Source: Nitrospinota bacterium (GTDB lineage: Bacteria; Nitrospinota_A; UBA7883; JACRGQ01). From it: DNA of 37,205 bases. The notes beneath the pieces are model-generated. The model was not told the origin of the DNA. It ran no database searches and saw only the letters and a list, made by a program, of their open reading frames with translations. Positions 14,792 through 24,266 of the stretch are shown here, piece by piece. Position numbers and translations under genes: made by a program. How positions within the stretch are numbered: position 1 is the first letter of the stretch; every line of letters begins with the position of its first letter. Location of the stretch: positions 1 to 37,205 of the forward strand of contig JACQEX010000065.1 of NCBI GenBank assembly GCA_016200345.1, in the 5' to 3' direction.

Positions 14792-16111
14792 TTAATCTAT
14801 CGGCCCGTTGACGGCGGTCGCCAGAAACGCCAAGGCCGATTCGTACTGATACCTTGTCTGCACGGAAAACGCCTGCGCCTCCAAAAGGGCTGTGTCGGCC
14901 GTCAGCAACTCCAAAAACGTCGCCACTCCCGCGTCGTACCTCAGCTTTGCAAGCCGTGCGTTTTCACCGGCGTTGTCGAGGTTTTCCCTCGCCACCTTCA
15001 GTGTGACGAACTGGCGTTTTAAATCCAGCGCGCCCCTTGCGACCTCCGACTCGATTGTCAGCCTTTGTTTGTCCAGCTCGGCCGAGCCGGCGTCCACCTT
15101 GGCGGAAAACTCGCCGATTCTCGCGGTGGTTTTACGCCCCTCGAAGATGTTCCAAGTCATGCTTAACCCAGCGCCCCACGCGTTGTCCAGCGCGTTTGGA
15201 TAATATCCGTAATATTTTCCAATCCAGCCGCCGGCGGATATGACCGGGTACATCCCGTCCTTTTCCCGGAGCAGGGCGCTTCTCGCCGACTCCAGCTCGT
15301 ACTCGCGTCTTTTAAGCTCGGGCCGGTTTTGCAAGGCCGTTTCGGTGAGTTTTCGCAGGTCGATTTCTCCCGGGTCTACCAACCTCGCGGAGGAGTTCCC
15401 CGCCAAATTAAACGACGTCTCGCTCGGCATGCCAAGAATTTTTAGGAGAAATATTCTTGCCAGCTCCCTGTCGTTTTCGGCCCTTATCAGGTTGAGTCTC
15501 GCCTTGGAGAGCTCCACGTCGGCCTGGCTTAAGTCAAAACTGGGCCGCGCCTTGGCCTCCACCATCGCCGATATTCTCCTGCGGGTCTCCTCAAATTTTG
15601 CCACCCCCTGCCGCGCCACCGCGACAAGCCCCTCGGCGCTGGAGGCGGAGTAAAACGCAAGCTCGGCGCTTAGGGAGACCGCCAGCCGAACCGCCTCCGC
15701 CTGTTGCTCCACTGCGTTGCCAAGCGCCCTGTTCACCGCGATGTCGTTGAGGGTCTTCCCGAAGTCGTAGACCAGCTGGCTCACCCCGGCCACGACGGAA
15801 CTGTAGGAGAGCTCCTTTCCCAAATTTGCCGAGGATCCCGCACCTGGCGAGGGAAGGGTTGTCTCCTGCAATCCGGAGGTGATATCCACCTTGGGAAGCA
15901 TTCCCCCCTCGGCCTCCATCACGGACTTGGAGGCCGCGTTGTAATTTGCGATTGCAGACTTGATGTCCGGGTTTTGTTCGACGGCGAGTTTTTTGACGTC
16001 CTGCAAAGTCCAGGTAAACTGGACGGGCTTTTCGTTCCCGCCGGGTGACGGCTGGGCGCGCGCCGATCCGGGCAGGAAACAAACCGCGACGATTACCGTT
16101 AAAATCTTCAT
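14792..16111 (-). CDS. TolC-family outer-membrane efflux protein
   Basis: 439 residues with a signal peptide (about 1-19, ...SARA). Two OEP repeats are visible: long coiled helices such as TLQDVKKLAVEQNPDI with YNAASKSVMEAEGGMLPKV, and the second half from LTETALQNRPELKRREYELE to LRYDAGVATFLELLTADTALLEAQ. It forms the trimeric outer-membrane exit duct for the RND pump encoded directly downstream. It is the first gene of the efflux operon proper. A perfect palindrome ATTACA-TTTT-TGTAAT lies about 50 nt before the start, probably an operator. Confidence 0.93.
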   Translation of the reverse strand: MKILTVIVAVCFLPGSARAQPSPGGNEKPVQFTWTLQDVKKLAVEQNPDIKSAIANYNAASKSVMEAEGGMLPKVDITSGLQETTLPSPGAGSSANLGKELSYSSVVAGVSQLVYDFGKTLNDIAVNRALGNAVEQQAEAVRLAVSLSAELAFYSASSAEGLVAVARQGVAKFEETRRRISAMVEAKARPSFDLSQADVELSKARLNLIRAENDRELARIFLLKILGMPSETSFNLAGNSSARLVDPGEIDLRKLTETALQNRPELKRREYELESARSALLREKDGMYPVISAGGWIGKYYGYYPNALDNAWGAGLSMTWNIFEGRKTTARIGEFSAKVDAGSAELDKQRLTIESEVARGALDLKRQFVTLKVARENLDNAGENARLAKLRYDAGVATFLELLTADTALLEAQAFSVQTRYQYESALAFLATAVNGPID

Positions 16112-16159
16112 AACGACTACATCCTAATACGTCATAACTTTCGAATGCATTATTTTAGC

Positions 16160-16175
16160 ATTACATTTTTGTAAT
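16160..16175. promoter_or_regulatory. Candidate response-regulator operator upstream of tolC
   Basis: ATTACATTTTTGTAAT is a perfect 16-bp palindrome about 50 nt before the tolC-like gene. A close variant, TGACATTTTCGTAATC, lies in front of the response-regulator gene at 18629-18644. Sharing between exactly these two promoters suggests a binding site for the CusR-like regulator. Confidence 0.6.
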
Positions 16176-16189
16176 CATCGGGGCGGAAA

Positions 16190-16370
16190 AAAACACGAAA
16201 GGACACGAAATGGGGATTGTTTGGGTTTGGGCAAATGCAAAACAATTTTTATCCTTCCGTTCGTCCTTCCGCGCAGGCGGACAAATTTTTCCGTCACCCT
16301 TTCGTGCTTTTTCGTCCCTTCGGCCCGCAAGTTGGGCAGGGATGACATGTCTTTCGTGGTTAATCTCCCT
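16190..16370. repeat. Degenerate 'cacgaaagg' dispersed repeat region
   Basis: The gap between tolC and the kinase (16112-16377) holds, besides the operator, several forward and inverted copies of a CACGAAAGG/CTTTCGTG unit: AACACGAAAGGACACGAAA (about 16192), CCCTTTCGTGCTTTTTCGTC (about 16298) and CTTTCGTGG (about 16351). No gene is supported here; the two short plus-strand ORFs are made of these repeats. Confidence 0.55.
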
Positions 16371-16377
16371 TTTAAGG

Positions 16378-17787
16378 CTAAAGCGGGAACTTTAGGCTCA
16401 CCTTCGTTCCGCGCCCCTCCTGGCTCTCTATCGCCACCTCGCCGTTGTAAAGCCCCATGACGCTTTTTACGATTGTCAGCCCGAGTCCGAACCCGCCCAG
16501 CTTCGTTGCGCTTCTCGAGGCGTCGCCGCGATAAAATCTGTCGAAAATATTCGGAATGTCCGACTTTGGTATCCCCGCGCCGTTGTCCTCCACGGACAAA
16601 ACGACCGCCGTCTCTTCCGTCCGGGTGGAGACTTTTATGGCGCCCCCCCTCTTGGTGTAGTTTATTGCGTTCGACACCACGTTTGTGACGGCCCTTTGGA
16701 ATAGGGTCTTCTCGCCCACAAGCTCCACCGAGGGGTGTAAATCCGCCGTTATTGATATCCCCTCCTCGGCGGCGGAGGCGCCGTAGTAGTCCAAAATATT
16801 GCTCACCTCCGCGGCGAGGTTGAATTTTTCCCTCCTCATGTTCGCGACGGGGCTTTCGGTGCGAGCCAAAAACAGCATGCTGTCTATCATCGCCGAGATG
16901 CGCGTAAACTCCTCCAACACGGACGAAAGAACCTCGCGGTATTCCTCCGCCCCCCTTTCCACGAGAAGGGCGACCTCGACCTCCCCGCGCACGTTGTTTA
17001 TGGGAGTCCTAAGCTCGTGCGCGATGTCGGACGAAAACCGCGATAGACGCTCCAAGGAGTCGCCGAGACGCCCGGCCATATGGTTAATCGTCGTGGCGAG
17101 CGGCACGAGCTCCTGGGGGAGGTTTTCGGTCTCCACTTTTTCCTTTATCGTGGTGCCGGTTATTTTATTTGTGGCGTCTATCAACTCCCGCACCGGGACG
17201 AACGATAGCGACGCAAAGCGATGGCCGAACACGACCACGACCAGCAGGCTGACCCCCAATATGACGAAAAAGCTCATTCTATACCGCGCCAGGATGTCGT
17301 TTTCCGCAGAGAGATCCAACGCCGCATAAACCGTCACCCTCCGAATGGCCTTGTTTGCCGTCTCCACATTTTTAACCATCGCAAGGTAGGAACGCCCGCC
17401 CGTTAGTTCAAATCGGGTGCCGGAGCTTTGTGCAAGGCGCTCGTTCCGCGCGACAACTTTAGACAACACGCCCGACTCCACCTCCGGCGGGATTTGCGGC
17501 GAACTGGCCAAAACCGTGCCGTCCGCGTCCACCACCTTTATGTATGTCCGATCATGGAGGCGCACCGGCCATTCGGACTCCACCCTCCTGCGAAGCCTTT
17601 GCAGTGGCTGGTCGGCGCCGTTGAGAATGAACGTCACCGCCTCAATCCTGTCCCTTAAAAACGCGTTCCCCTCCGCGTCGAGAATTTTTGTGAGTGAAAA
17701 ATATAGCGAGCCCGCCACCACCACCACGACGGCTAGGAGAGTGGCGGAATACCACGCAGTGAGACGCGAGACGATGGACTTAAACAT
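16378..17787 (-). CDS. CusS-like sensor histidine kinase
   Basis: About 469 residues from the ATG at 17787 (AAGAGA upstream); 17802 is an alternative, and the track start at 17853 lies inside a repeat element. It has TM1 (about 13-33), a periplasmic sensor of about 140 residues, TM2, a HAMP linker, the dimerisation H-box FSSDIAHELRTPINN (His about 257), the N-box NVVSNAINYT, and G-boxes VEDNGAGIP and GGFGLGLTIVKSV. The RLSRFSSDIAHELRTP stretch and overall size match the heavy-metal sensor kinase group (CusS/CopS/IrlS). The sensor lacks an obvious Met/His cluster, so the ligand is uncertain. It lies downstream of its regulator on the same strand and ahead of the pump genes. Confidence 0.9.
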   Translation of the reverse strand: MFKSIVSRLTAWYSATLLAVVVVVAGSLYFSLTKILDAEGNAFLRDRIEAVTFILNGADQPLQRLRRRVESEWPVRLHDRTYIKVVDADGTVLASSPQIPPEVESGVLSKVVARNERLAQSSGTRFELTGGRSYLAMVKNVETANKAIRRVTVYAALDLSAENDILARYRMSFFVILGVSLLVVVVFGHRFASLSFVPVRELIDATNKITGTTIKEKVETENLPQELVPLATTINHMAGRLGDSLERLSRFSSDIAHELRTPINNVRGEVEVALLVERGAEEYREVLSSVLEEFTRISAMIDSMLFLARTESPVANMRREKFNLAAEVSNILDYYGASAAEEGISITADLHPSVELVGEKTLFQRAVTNVVSNAINYTKRGGAIKVSTRTEETAVVLSVEDNGAGIPKSDIPNIFDRFYRGDASRSATKLGGFGLGLTIVKSVMGLYNGEVAIESQEGRGTKVSLKFPL

Positions 17788-17806
17788 CAAGTCTCTTCGC
17801 ATTATT

Positions 17807-17874
17807 GGTAGGACACCCTTCAGGGTGTTGTTGGCGCGAACGCGCCAAGGCACACCTTGAAAGGCGTACCCACC
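17807..17874. repeat. Palindromic TIR-type repeat element, copy 1
   Basis: A 68-bp element between regulator and kinase. The left end GGTAGGACACCCTTC and the reverse complement of the right end, GGTGGGTACGCCTTTC, match closely, forming terminal inverted repeats. Inside are the perfect palindromes ACACCCT-TC-AGGGTGT and TTGGCGCG-AA-CGCGCCAA. Copy 2 (26445-26534) has the same ends and plan. It sits inside an operon just before the kinase start. Confidence 0.65.
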
Positions 17875-17907
17875 GGAATTGGCTCAAATATGGCGCCTTA
17901 CAATCGT

Positions 17908-18582
17908 TCATTGCTCTTCGCGCACGACATAGCCCATCCCCCGGACGGTGTGGATTAGTTTTTTCTCAAACGGGTCGTCCACCTTCGCGCGAAGCCTTCT
18001 AATATGGACGTCCACTATGTTCGAGTCGCTGTCGAAATCCAGCCCCCAGACCTGTTCGGCCAGAATGGTCCTCGAAATAACCTCCCCCGCCCTTCGCGAC
18101 AATACGGATAAGAGGGAAAATTCCTTTGGCGTAAGGGCAAGAACTTGGTTGCCCCTTTTTGCGCGATGCTGAAGAACGTCAACCTCCAAATCCGCAATCC
18201 GCACCACGTCCGAGGCGCGCCCCGGCCCCCGGCGAAAAATGGAGCGCACCATCGCCGTAAGCTCGGAAAAGGAAAACGGCTTCACCATGTAAGCGTCCGC
18301 GCCCAAATCCAGCCCCTTAATTTTTTCATCCGTCCCGTCGCGCGCGCTGAGCATGAGGGTCATGGTCTGTTTGCCGGCTTTTCGTAGCTCGGAGATGACG
18401 GACCATCCGTCCCTTTTGGGGAGCATGACGTCAAGGATGATTAGGTCGTATTCCTCCGAGAGCGCGGAGTGAAGGCCGTCCTCGCCGTCCTCGGCGACGT
18501 CCACGGTGTACCCCTCCTCTGAAAGCCCCTTTTTAAGGTAGGAGGCGGTTTTTTTTTCGTCCTCGATTACCAAGATTCTCAT
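17908..18582 (-). CDS. CusR-like OmpR/PhoB-family response regulator
   Basis: 224 residues. The receiver domain has acidic residues ED (7-8), phospho-acceptor Asp51 in IILDVMLPKRDGW, Ser79 and Lys101. A PhoB-type winged helix (about 125-222) contains LTPKEFSLLSVLSRRAGEVISR and SNIVDVHIRRLRAKVDDP, ending RGMGYVVRE. MRILVIEDEKKTASYLKKGL and EGYTVDVAEDGEDGLH are typical of the heavy-metal response regulators (CusR, CopR, IrlR). It probably activates the downstream tolC-adaptor-RND genes and itself. Confidence 0.93.
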   Translation of the reverse strand: MRILVIEDEKKTASYLKKGLSEEGYTVDVAEDGEDGLHSALSEEYDLIILDVMLPKRDGWSVISELRKAGKQTMTLMLSARDGTDEKIKGLDLGADAYMVKPFSFSELTAMVRSIFRRGPGRASDVVRIADLEVDVLQHRAKRGNQVLALTPKEFSLLSVLSRRAGEVISRTILAEQVWGLDFDSDSNIVDVHIRRLRAKVDDPFEKKLIHTVRGMGYVVREEQ

Positions 18583-18628
18583 AGGGACAATAATACAGCA
18601 AGTGGATTAAATCACGCTGAAGTAAACA

Positions 18629-18644
18629 TGACATTTTCGTAATC
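18629..18644. promoter_or_regulatory. Candidate response-regulator operator upstream of the regulator gene
   Basis: TGACATTTTCGTAATC lies about 50 nt before the regulator start and matches the tolC-upstream palindrome ACATTTTTGTAATC with one difference. The spacing to the start codon is the same in both cases, which supports autoregulation. Confidence 0.55.
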
Positions 18645-18658
18645 TCCCGGAGGATTTT

Positions 18659-18799
18659 AAACACCGAGGCACAGAGACACGGAGAGAGATAGAAAAGAAG
18701 AAGGACCGGCTCTCCCCCTCCCTAACCCTCCCCCGTCAAGGGGGGGGCAAAAGAATCATTTTCCCGTCCTCTCTGTGTCTCCGTGTCGCTGTGTTTCCA
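18659..18799. repeat. Inverted repeat of the 'cacagagacacggag' type
   Basis: The 435-nt gene-free gap 18583-19017 begins here. The arm AACACCGAGGCACAGAGACACGGAGAG is repeated in inverse form at 18762-18799 (CCTCTCTGTGTCTCCGTGTC...). Between the arms lie a CCCTCCCTAACCCTCCC tract and a C5-GTCAA-G8 hairpin. The family looks like the non-coding dispersed repeats seen in many environmental genomes. I see no gene. Confidence 0.6.
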
Positions 18800-18814
18800 T
18801 TTTGGGCGAAAAAA

Positions 18815-18836
18815 AACCGCCCCGGATGGGGCGGTT
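18815..18836 (-). terminator. Rho-independent terminator for the porin gene
   Basis: AACCGCCCC-GGAT-GGGGCGGTT is a perfect 9-bp stem. The A-run at 18809-18816 gives a U-tract on the minus strand, so it should end porin transcripts about 200 nt after the stop codon. A weaker plus-strand function is possible (TATAAAAA follows). Confidence 0.8.
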
Positions 18837-18855
18837 ATAAAAACGCTTGCGCTAG

Positions 18856-18974
18856 TGTAGTGTCCCAGCATCTCCTTTACAGGCGGTGCATGCACCAACA
18901 CGAATTGGTAGCAACGGGATTCATCCTGTTTCTGCGCCCGCGGGGCGCAAGGCAGGCTAAAGCCCGCCGCTACC
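18856..18974. repeat. Dispersed repeat, copy A (ggattcatcctg family) with trailing ctaaagcc unit
   Basis: TGTAGTGTCCCAG through TTCATCCTGTTTCTGCGCCCGC (18856-18941) recurs at 37073-37154, and its inner 50 bp recur inverted at 26595-26644. It contains the palindrome GGTGCATGCACC. The AGGCTAAAGCCCGC unit that follows (to 18974) matches 4205-4230. Non-coding. Confidence 0.75.
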
Positions 18975-19017
18975 ATAGCGTAAAGATATTACTGTGACAT
19001 TGCGCTTTGTAAGCGGT

Positions 19018-20412
19018 TTAGAACTTGTGGCGAAGGCCTACGCCGTAGGTCGCGTCGTCCAAGTTGGTGTAGCCGGAACCACCGGAGGCGGAATTACCAC
19101 CGTTGGTGTAAAGACCGCCGCTTAGGTTAACAAACATTATGCCCAAGTAAGCGTCGGTGTTCTTGGAGTAGTTGTGGTCCAACAACAGCGAGTAGTATGT
19201 TTGGAACCCCTCTGATGTGGCCGTCTGCTTCGCCGCCGTGGTGTCTGTCGCACCGTTGGTATAGCCAAAGAAGTCAATGGCGTAATACCCAACGGCCAAG
19301 TTGGTCTTCTCGCCCACGTTGTACGAGCCGCCGAGGAAGAACACGCCGATATTCTGGTCGTTTCCGCCGCCGGTTGACGCCGTGGAATAGGGCGTGATCA
19401 ACGCTTGCCTGTTAAACAAGCTCGTAACCCAAGTTTTTGTCGGCCCCGTGCCAAAATAATCCGTCGGGGTGGACAGAGTGTAGTACTGGTAGCCCACGCT
19501 GACCTTCGCGTCGTCGTTGACCTTATACTTGACGGCCACCAGCCAATCCCTCGTGTTGTACGCGGTGCCGGTCAAAGACGCGCCGGACGCCACGGATGCG
19601 GTGGTGCCGTTGCCGGTCTTTATGGCGTCGTTATGCTGTTCGTACAACGCCTGCACGCCCAAATCGCCGGCCTCGTAGCCTAGGTTAAACTGCCAGCCCT
19701 GGTTGTAGGCGGTGCTACCGGCCATGTTGCCCACTTTGTAGGCCATGCCGAGGTTCATGTCGCCCAATTTGGTGACGTACTTGATGTTGTCGTCAACGCG
19801 TGTGTCTTCCGAGACTCCCGCGCCGCCGCCGAACGTGCCGGCGAAGCTGACGGTGGAGAACATCTGCGCGTATTGGACCGGGTCATATTTCGACAGAACG
19901 TCGAATATGAAGTTGTAGGAGCGTCCGAACGACAAGGTTCCGAACGAGTCGCTCGACATACCAATCCAAGCTTGGCGGTTGAAGAGCTGGCCCGCCAAAG
20001 AGCTGTTGGCGTTCGCGGAACCAATATTCTGGTTCGCACCGTTGTTGGGGTTGTTGTTGACCAACGACTGCTCGTTGTCGCTTATCTGGCCGTTTGGCAG
20101 GTTGAAGCCGGTCTCCAATTGGAACACGAACTTCCAGCCGCCCTCCAACGCTTCGGAGCCTTTAACGCCGAGGCGGGAACCCGATATGCCGCCGTTGAAC
20201 ATGGCCAGGATGTCGGTCGAGTTTGCGCTTTTAATTGCGCTATTGGCGTTGGGGTTTATGGTTCCCATGAGGTTTGGATCCGCGTTCAGCGAGCGGGTCT
20301 CGTAACCCACGCCTGCGTCCAACACGCCGTAGATTGTAAAGGGAGCGTCCTCGGCATGCGCCGCGACAGCCATAAAGCCGATAGAGAACATTATTGCCAG
20401 CAATTTCTTCAT
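19018..20412 (-). CDS. Gram-negative general porin (beta-proteobacterial type)
   Basis: 464 residues. A signal peptide (1-20, ...AHA) is followed by FTIYGVLDAGVGYETRS, then SRLGVKGSEALEGGWKFVFQLETGFN and LFNRQAWIGMSSDSFGTLSFGRSYN, and the end GVGLRHKF with terminal Phe. These are hallmarks of the 16-stranded trimeric porins typical of Betaproteobacteria. It should allow diffusion of small, often anionic, solutes across the outer membrane. It is longer than the usual 350-400 residues because of Asn/Gly/Ser/Thr-rich loops. A GGAGGT ribosome site lies 8 nt before the start. Transcription is monocistronic, ended by the hairpin at 18815, and the leader contains a TGTTACAA direct repeat. Confidence 0.92.
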   Translation of the reverse strand: MKKLLAIMFSIGFMAVAAHAEDAPFTIYGVLDAGVGYETRSLNADPNLMGTINPNANSAIKSANSTDILAMFNGGISGSRLGVKGSEALEGGWKFVFQLETGFNLPNGQISDNEQSLVNNNPNNGANQNIGSANANSSLAGQLFNRQAWIGMSSDSFGTLSFGRSYNFIFDVLSKYDPVQYAQMFSTVSFAGTFGGGAGVSEDTRVDDNIKYVTKLGDMNLGMAYKVGNMAGSTAYNQGWQFNLGYEAGDLGVQALYEQHNDAIKTGNGTTASVASGASLTGTAYNTRDWLVAVKYKVNDDAKVSVGYQYYTLSTPTDYFGTGPTKTWVTSLFNRQALITPYSTASTGGGNDQNIGVFFLGGSYNVGEKTNLAVGYYAIDFFGYTNGATDTTAAKQTATSEGFQTYYSLLLDHNYSKNTDAYLGIMFVNLSGGLYTNGGNSASGGSGYTNLDDATYGVGLRHKF

Positions 20413-20495
20413 CTAGTTACCTCCAAAAGTTTATGTTTGAATTACCTTCTAACCCTTAACTTCAATCCGAAGACTGTGCAATCCTAATTCGATAC

Positions 20496-20525
20496 TGTTA
20501 CAACAAAATGTGGGGAATGTTACAA
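20496..20525. promoter_or_regulatory. Direct repeat TGTTACAA upstream of the porin gene
   Basis: TGTTACAA occurs at 20496-20503 and 20518-20525, exactly 22 bp (two helix turns) apart, 84-113 nt before the porin start. Tandem sites on one face of the helix are typical of OmpR/PhoB-class regulators. The regulator is unknown; the motif differs from the one near tolC. Confidence 0.4.
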
Positions 20526-20645
20526 TTCGGTTAAAACGACTGTTAGGAGCGCTCCCCGGCGCCTCCAGACAATAATTACCTTTGATTTTATCGGCCTATT
20601 GTATACGATTTATGCCATCATCGTAAATGTAAAAGCGTTTGTGAC

Positions 20646-20722
20646 GCGCCCGTAGCTCAACTGGATAGAGCGACTGACTTCGGATCAGTAGGTTGGGGGT
20701 TCGAACCCCTCCGGGCGCACCA
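20646..20722 (+). tRNA. tRNA-Arg (anticodon UCG)
   Basis: 77 nt with a complete cloverleaf: acceptor GCGCCCG/CGGGCGC, D-arm GCTCAACTGGATAGAGC, anticodon stem ACTGA/TCAGT with loop CTTCGGA (anticodon TCG, reading CGA and related Arg codons), T-arm GGGGGTTCGAACCCC, and encoded CCA at 20720-20722. The antisense ORFs over it (SNPQPTDPKSVALS) are the usual tRNA-shadow artefact. Immediately downstream is a near-perfect inverted copy of its 3' end. Confidence 0.97.
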
Positions 20723-20744
20723 TTTTGTGATTAGGTATTGGTAC

Positions 20745-20922
20745 GCCCGGAGGGGTTCGAAAGACGCTTTCCGGGCGCGAGCTGGCGAGCGACAATGGAC
20801 ACGACGTCCATTGAGGAAAGCGGTCGGGGCCGAGCCCGGAGGGGTTCGAAAGACGCTTTCCGGGCGCGAGCTGGCGAGCGACAATGGACACGACGTCCAT
20901 TGAGGAAAGCGGTCGGGGCCGA
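20745..20922. repeat. Two perfect 89-bp tandem repeats with tRNA-3'-complement and nested palindromes
   Basis: Copies at 20745-20833 and 20834-20922 are identical. Each begins GCCCGGAGGGGTTCGAA, the exact reverse complement of the tRNA-Arg 3' arm; with its flank, the first copy matches 20 of 21 nt. Within each copy CGCTTTCC pairs with GGAAAGCG around an inner AATGGAC-ACGAC-GTCCATT hairpin. The 285-nt interval between the tRNA and the DUF1566 gene consists almost entirely of this and has no credible gene. Confidence 0.9.
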
Positions 20923-20926
20923 TGGA

Positions 20927-20945
20927 GCCGAACACGATGTTCGGC
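20927..20945. repeat. Hairpin at the end of the tRNA-linked repeat array
   Basis: GCCGAACA-CGA-TGTTCGGC is a perfect 8-bp stem with a 3-nt loop, directly after the second 89-bp copy. It may be a degenerate further unit or the terminator/decay barrier of the tRNA transcript; no U-tract follows. Confidence 0.6.
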
Positions 20946-21007
20946 GAGAGTGGCCGAACCCCCTCGAATCGTAAAAATTGTTGGTTTAAATAAATGGAGT
21001 TTGAACA

Positions 21008-21559
21008 ATGAAATTATTCCATAGAATTTTAACGTTAACGATCCTTCTTTCGTCCGCCGGAGTTCTGCAGACGGCGCACGCCGGGACATGCACCCCCGCG
21101 CAGGTTGAAAAGCTGGTGGACAAAGGTTTTTCCAAGGAAGAGATAAAGGATTTGTGCGGAACGCAAAAACCCGCCGCCCCCGCCGAACCGGCCCGGTTTA
21201 CCGACAACAAAGACGGCACCGTGACCGACAACACGACCGGACTAATGTGGCAAAAAAAGGACGACGGGCACAGCAAAAGCTGGGGCAAGGCGTCCGAATA
21301 TTGCAAGGGGCTTACACTGGCAGGCCAAAAGGACTGGAGCCTGCCGTCAAAGGAGGAATTGGAGACGCTGTTGTCCGAGGAGGCGAAAAAGGAGGGGAGG
21401 TCTTTTTTTGCCATCGGAGAGACCTTCCCGTACTGGTCTTCCACGCCCGGCAAGGGAAACTCCCACTACGCCCTGCCATCCTCGCTTAACAACGGAATCG
21501 TAAGTTACTACGGGGCGGAGGGGGGCACCTACGCGCGTTGTGCTCGGCGCCATCAGTAA
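21008..21559 (+). CDS. DUF1566 (Lcl C-terminal-like) secreted protein
   Basis: 183 residues. A signal peptide ends near TAHA (about 25). A short Cys-bounded helical segment follows (CTPAQVEKLVDKGFSKEEIKDLC, about 27-49), then a Pro/Ala linker and a DUF1566 domain from RFTDNKDGTVTDNTTGLMWQ to the end, including LPSKEEL and YWSSTPG. DUF1566 modules are found in surface and extracellular proteins, often with fibrobacter-type or Lcl adhesion-like relatives, and may bind ligands. No enzymatic role is known. GGAG lies 9 nt upstream of the ATG. It is a single gene, convergent with the isocitrate dehydrogenase gene. Confidence 0.82.
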   Translation: MKLFHRILTLTILLSSAGVLQTAHAGTCTPAQVEKLVDKGFSKEEIKDLCGTQKPAAPAEPARFTDNKDGTVTDNTTGLMWQKKDDGHSKSWGKASEYCKGLTLAGQKDWSLPSKEELETLLSEEAKKEGRSFFAIGETFPYWSSTPGKGNSHYALPSSLNNGIVSYYGAEGGTYARCARRHQ

Positions 21560-21560
21560 A

Positions 21561-21584
21561 GGGGGCGGCCTTCCGACCGCCCCC
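21561..21584. terminator. Hairpin between convergent genes
   Basis: GGGGGCGG-CCTTCCGA-CCGCCCCC forms an 8-bp GC stem right after the DUF1566 stop and about 20 nt beyond the frameshift-corrected end of the isocitrate dehydrogenase gene. U-tracts are weak on both sides (GGTAAAG; CTTTACTG), so it may be an inefficient bidirectional terminator. Confidence 0.5.
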
Positions 21585-21604
21585 GGTAAAGTTACTCCCA
21601 ATTC

Positions 21605-24222
<2,618 letters not shown>

Positions 24223-24238
24223 AAATCGGGTTATAATG
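24223..24238 (+). promoter_or_regulatory. Promoter -10 region of the reductase gene
   Basis: AAATCGGGTTATAATG holds a perfect TATAAT (24232-24237) with a GGGT extension. The start codon is 30 nt downstream. The same 16-mer, with one change, precedes the barrel gene at 8392-8407. No convincing -35 is seen. Confidence 0.65.
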
Positions 24239-24266
24239 GCTTGGTCAAATTCAATTGGGAGTCACC

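Noticed and set aside
20745-20922. Possible CRISPR array at the tandem repeat
   Set aside because: The two units are identical and contiguous with no spacers, and no cas genes are present in the window.
20657-21089. Antisense ORFs over the tRNA containing SNPQPTDPKSVALS
   Set aside because: This peptide is the well-known artefact of translating the complement of tRNA genes; the rest of the ORFs is the 89-bp repeat.
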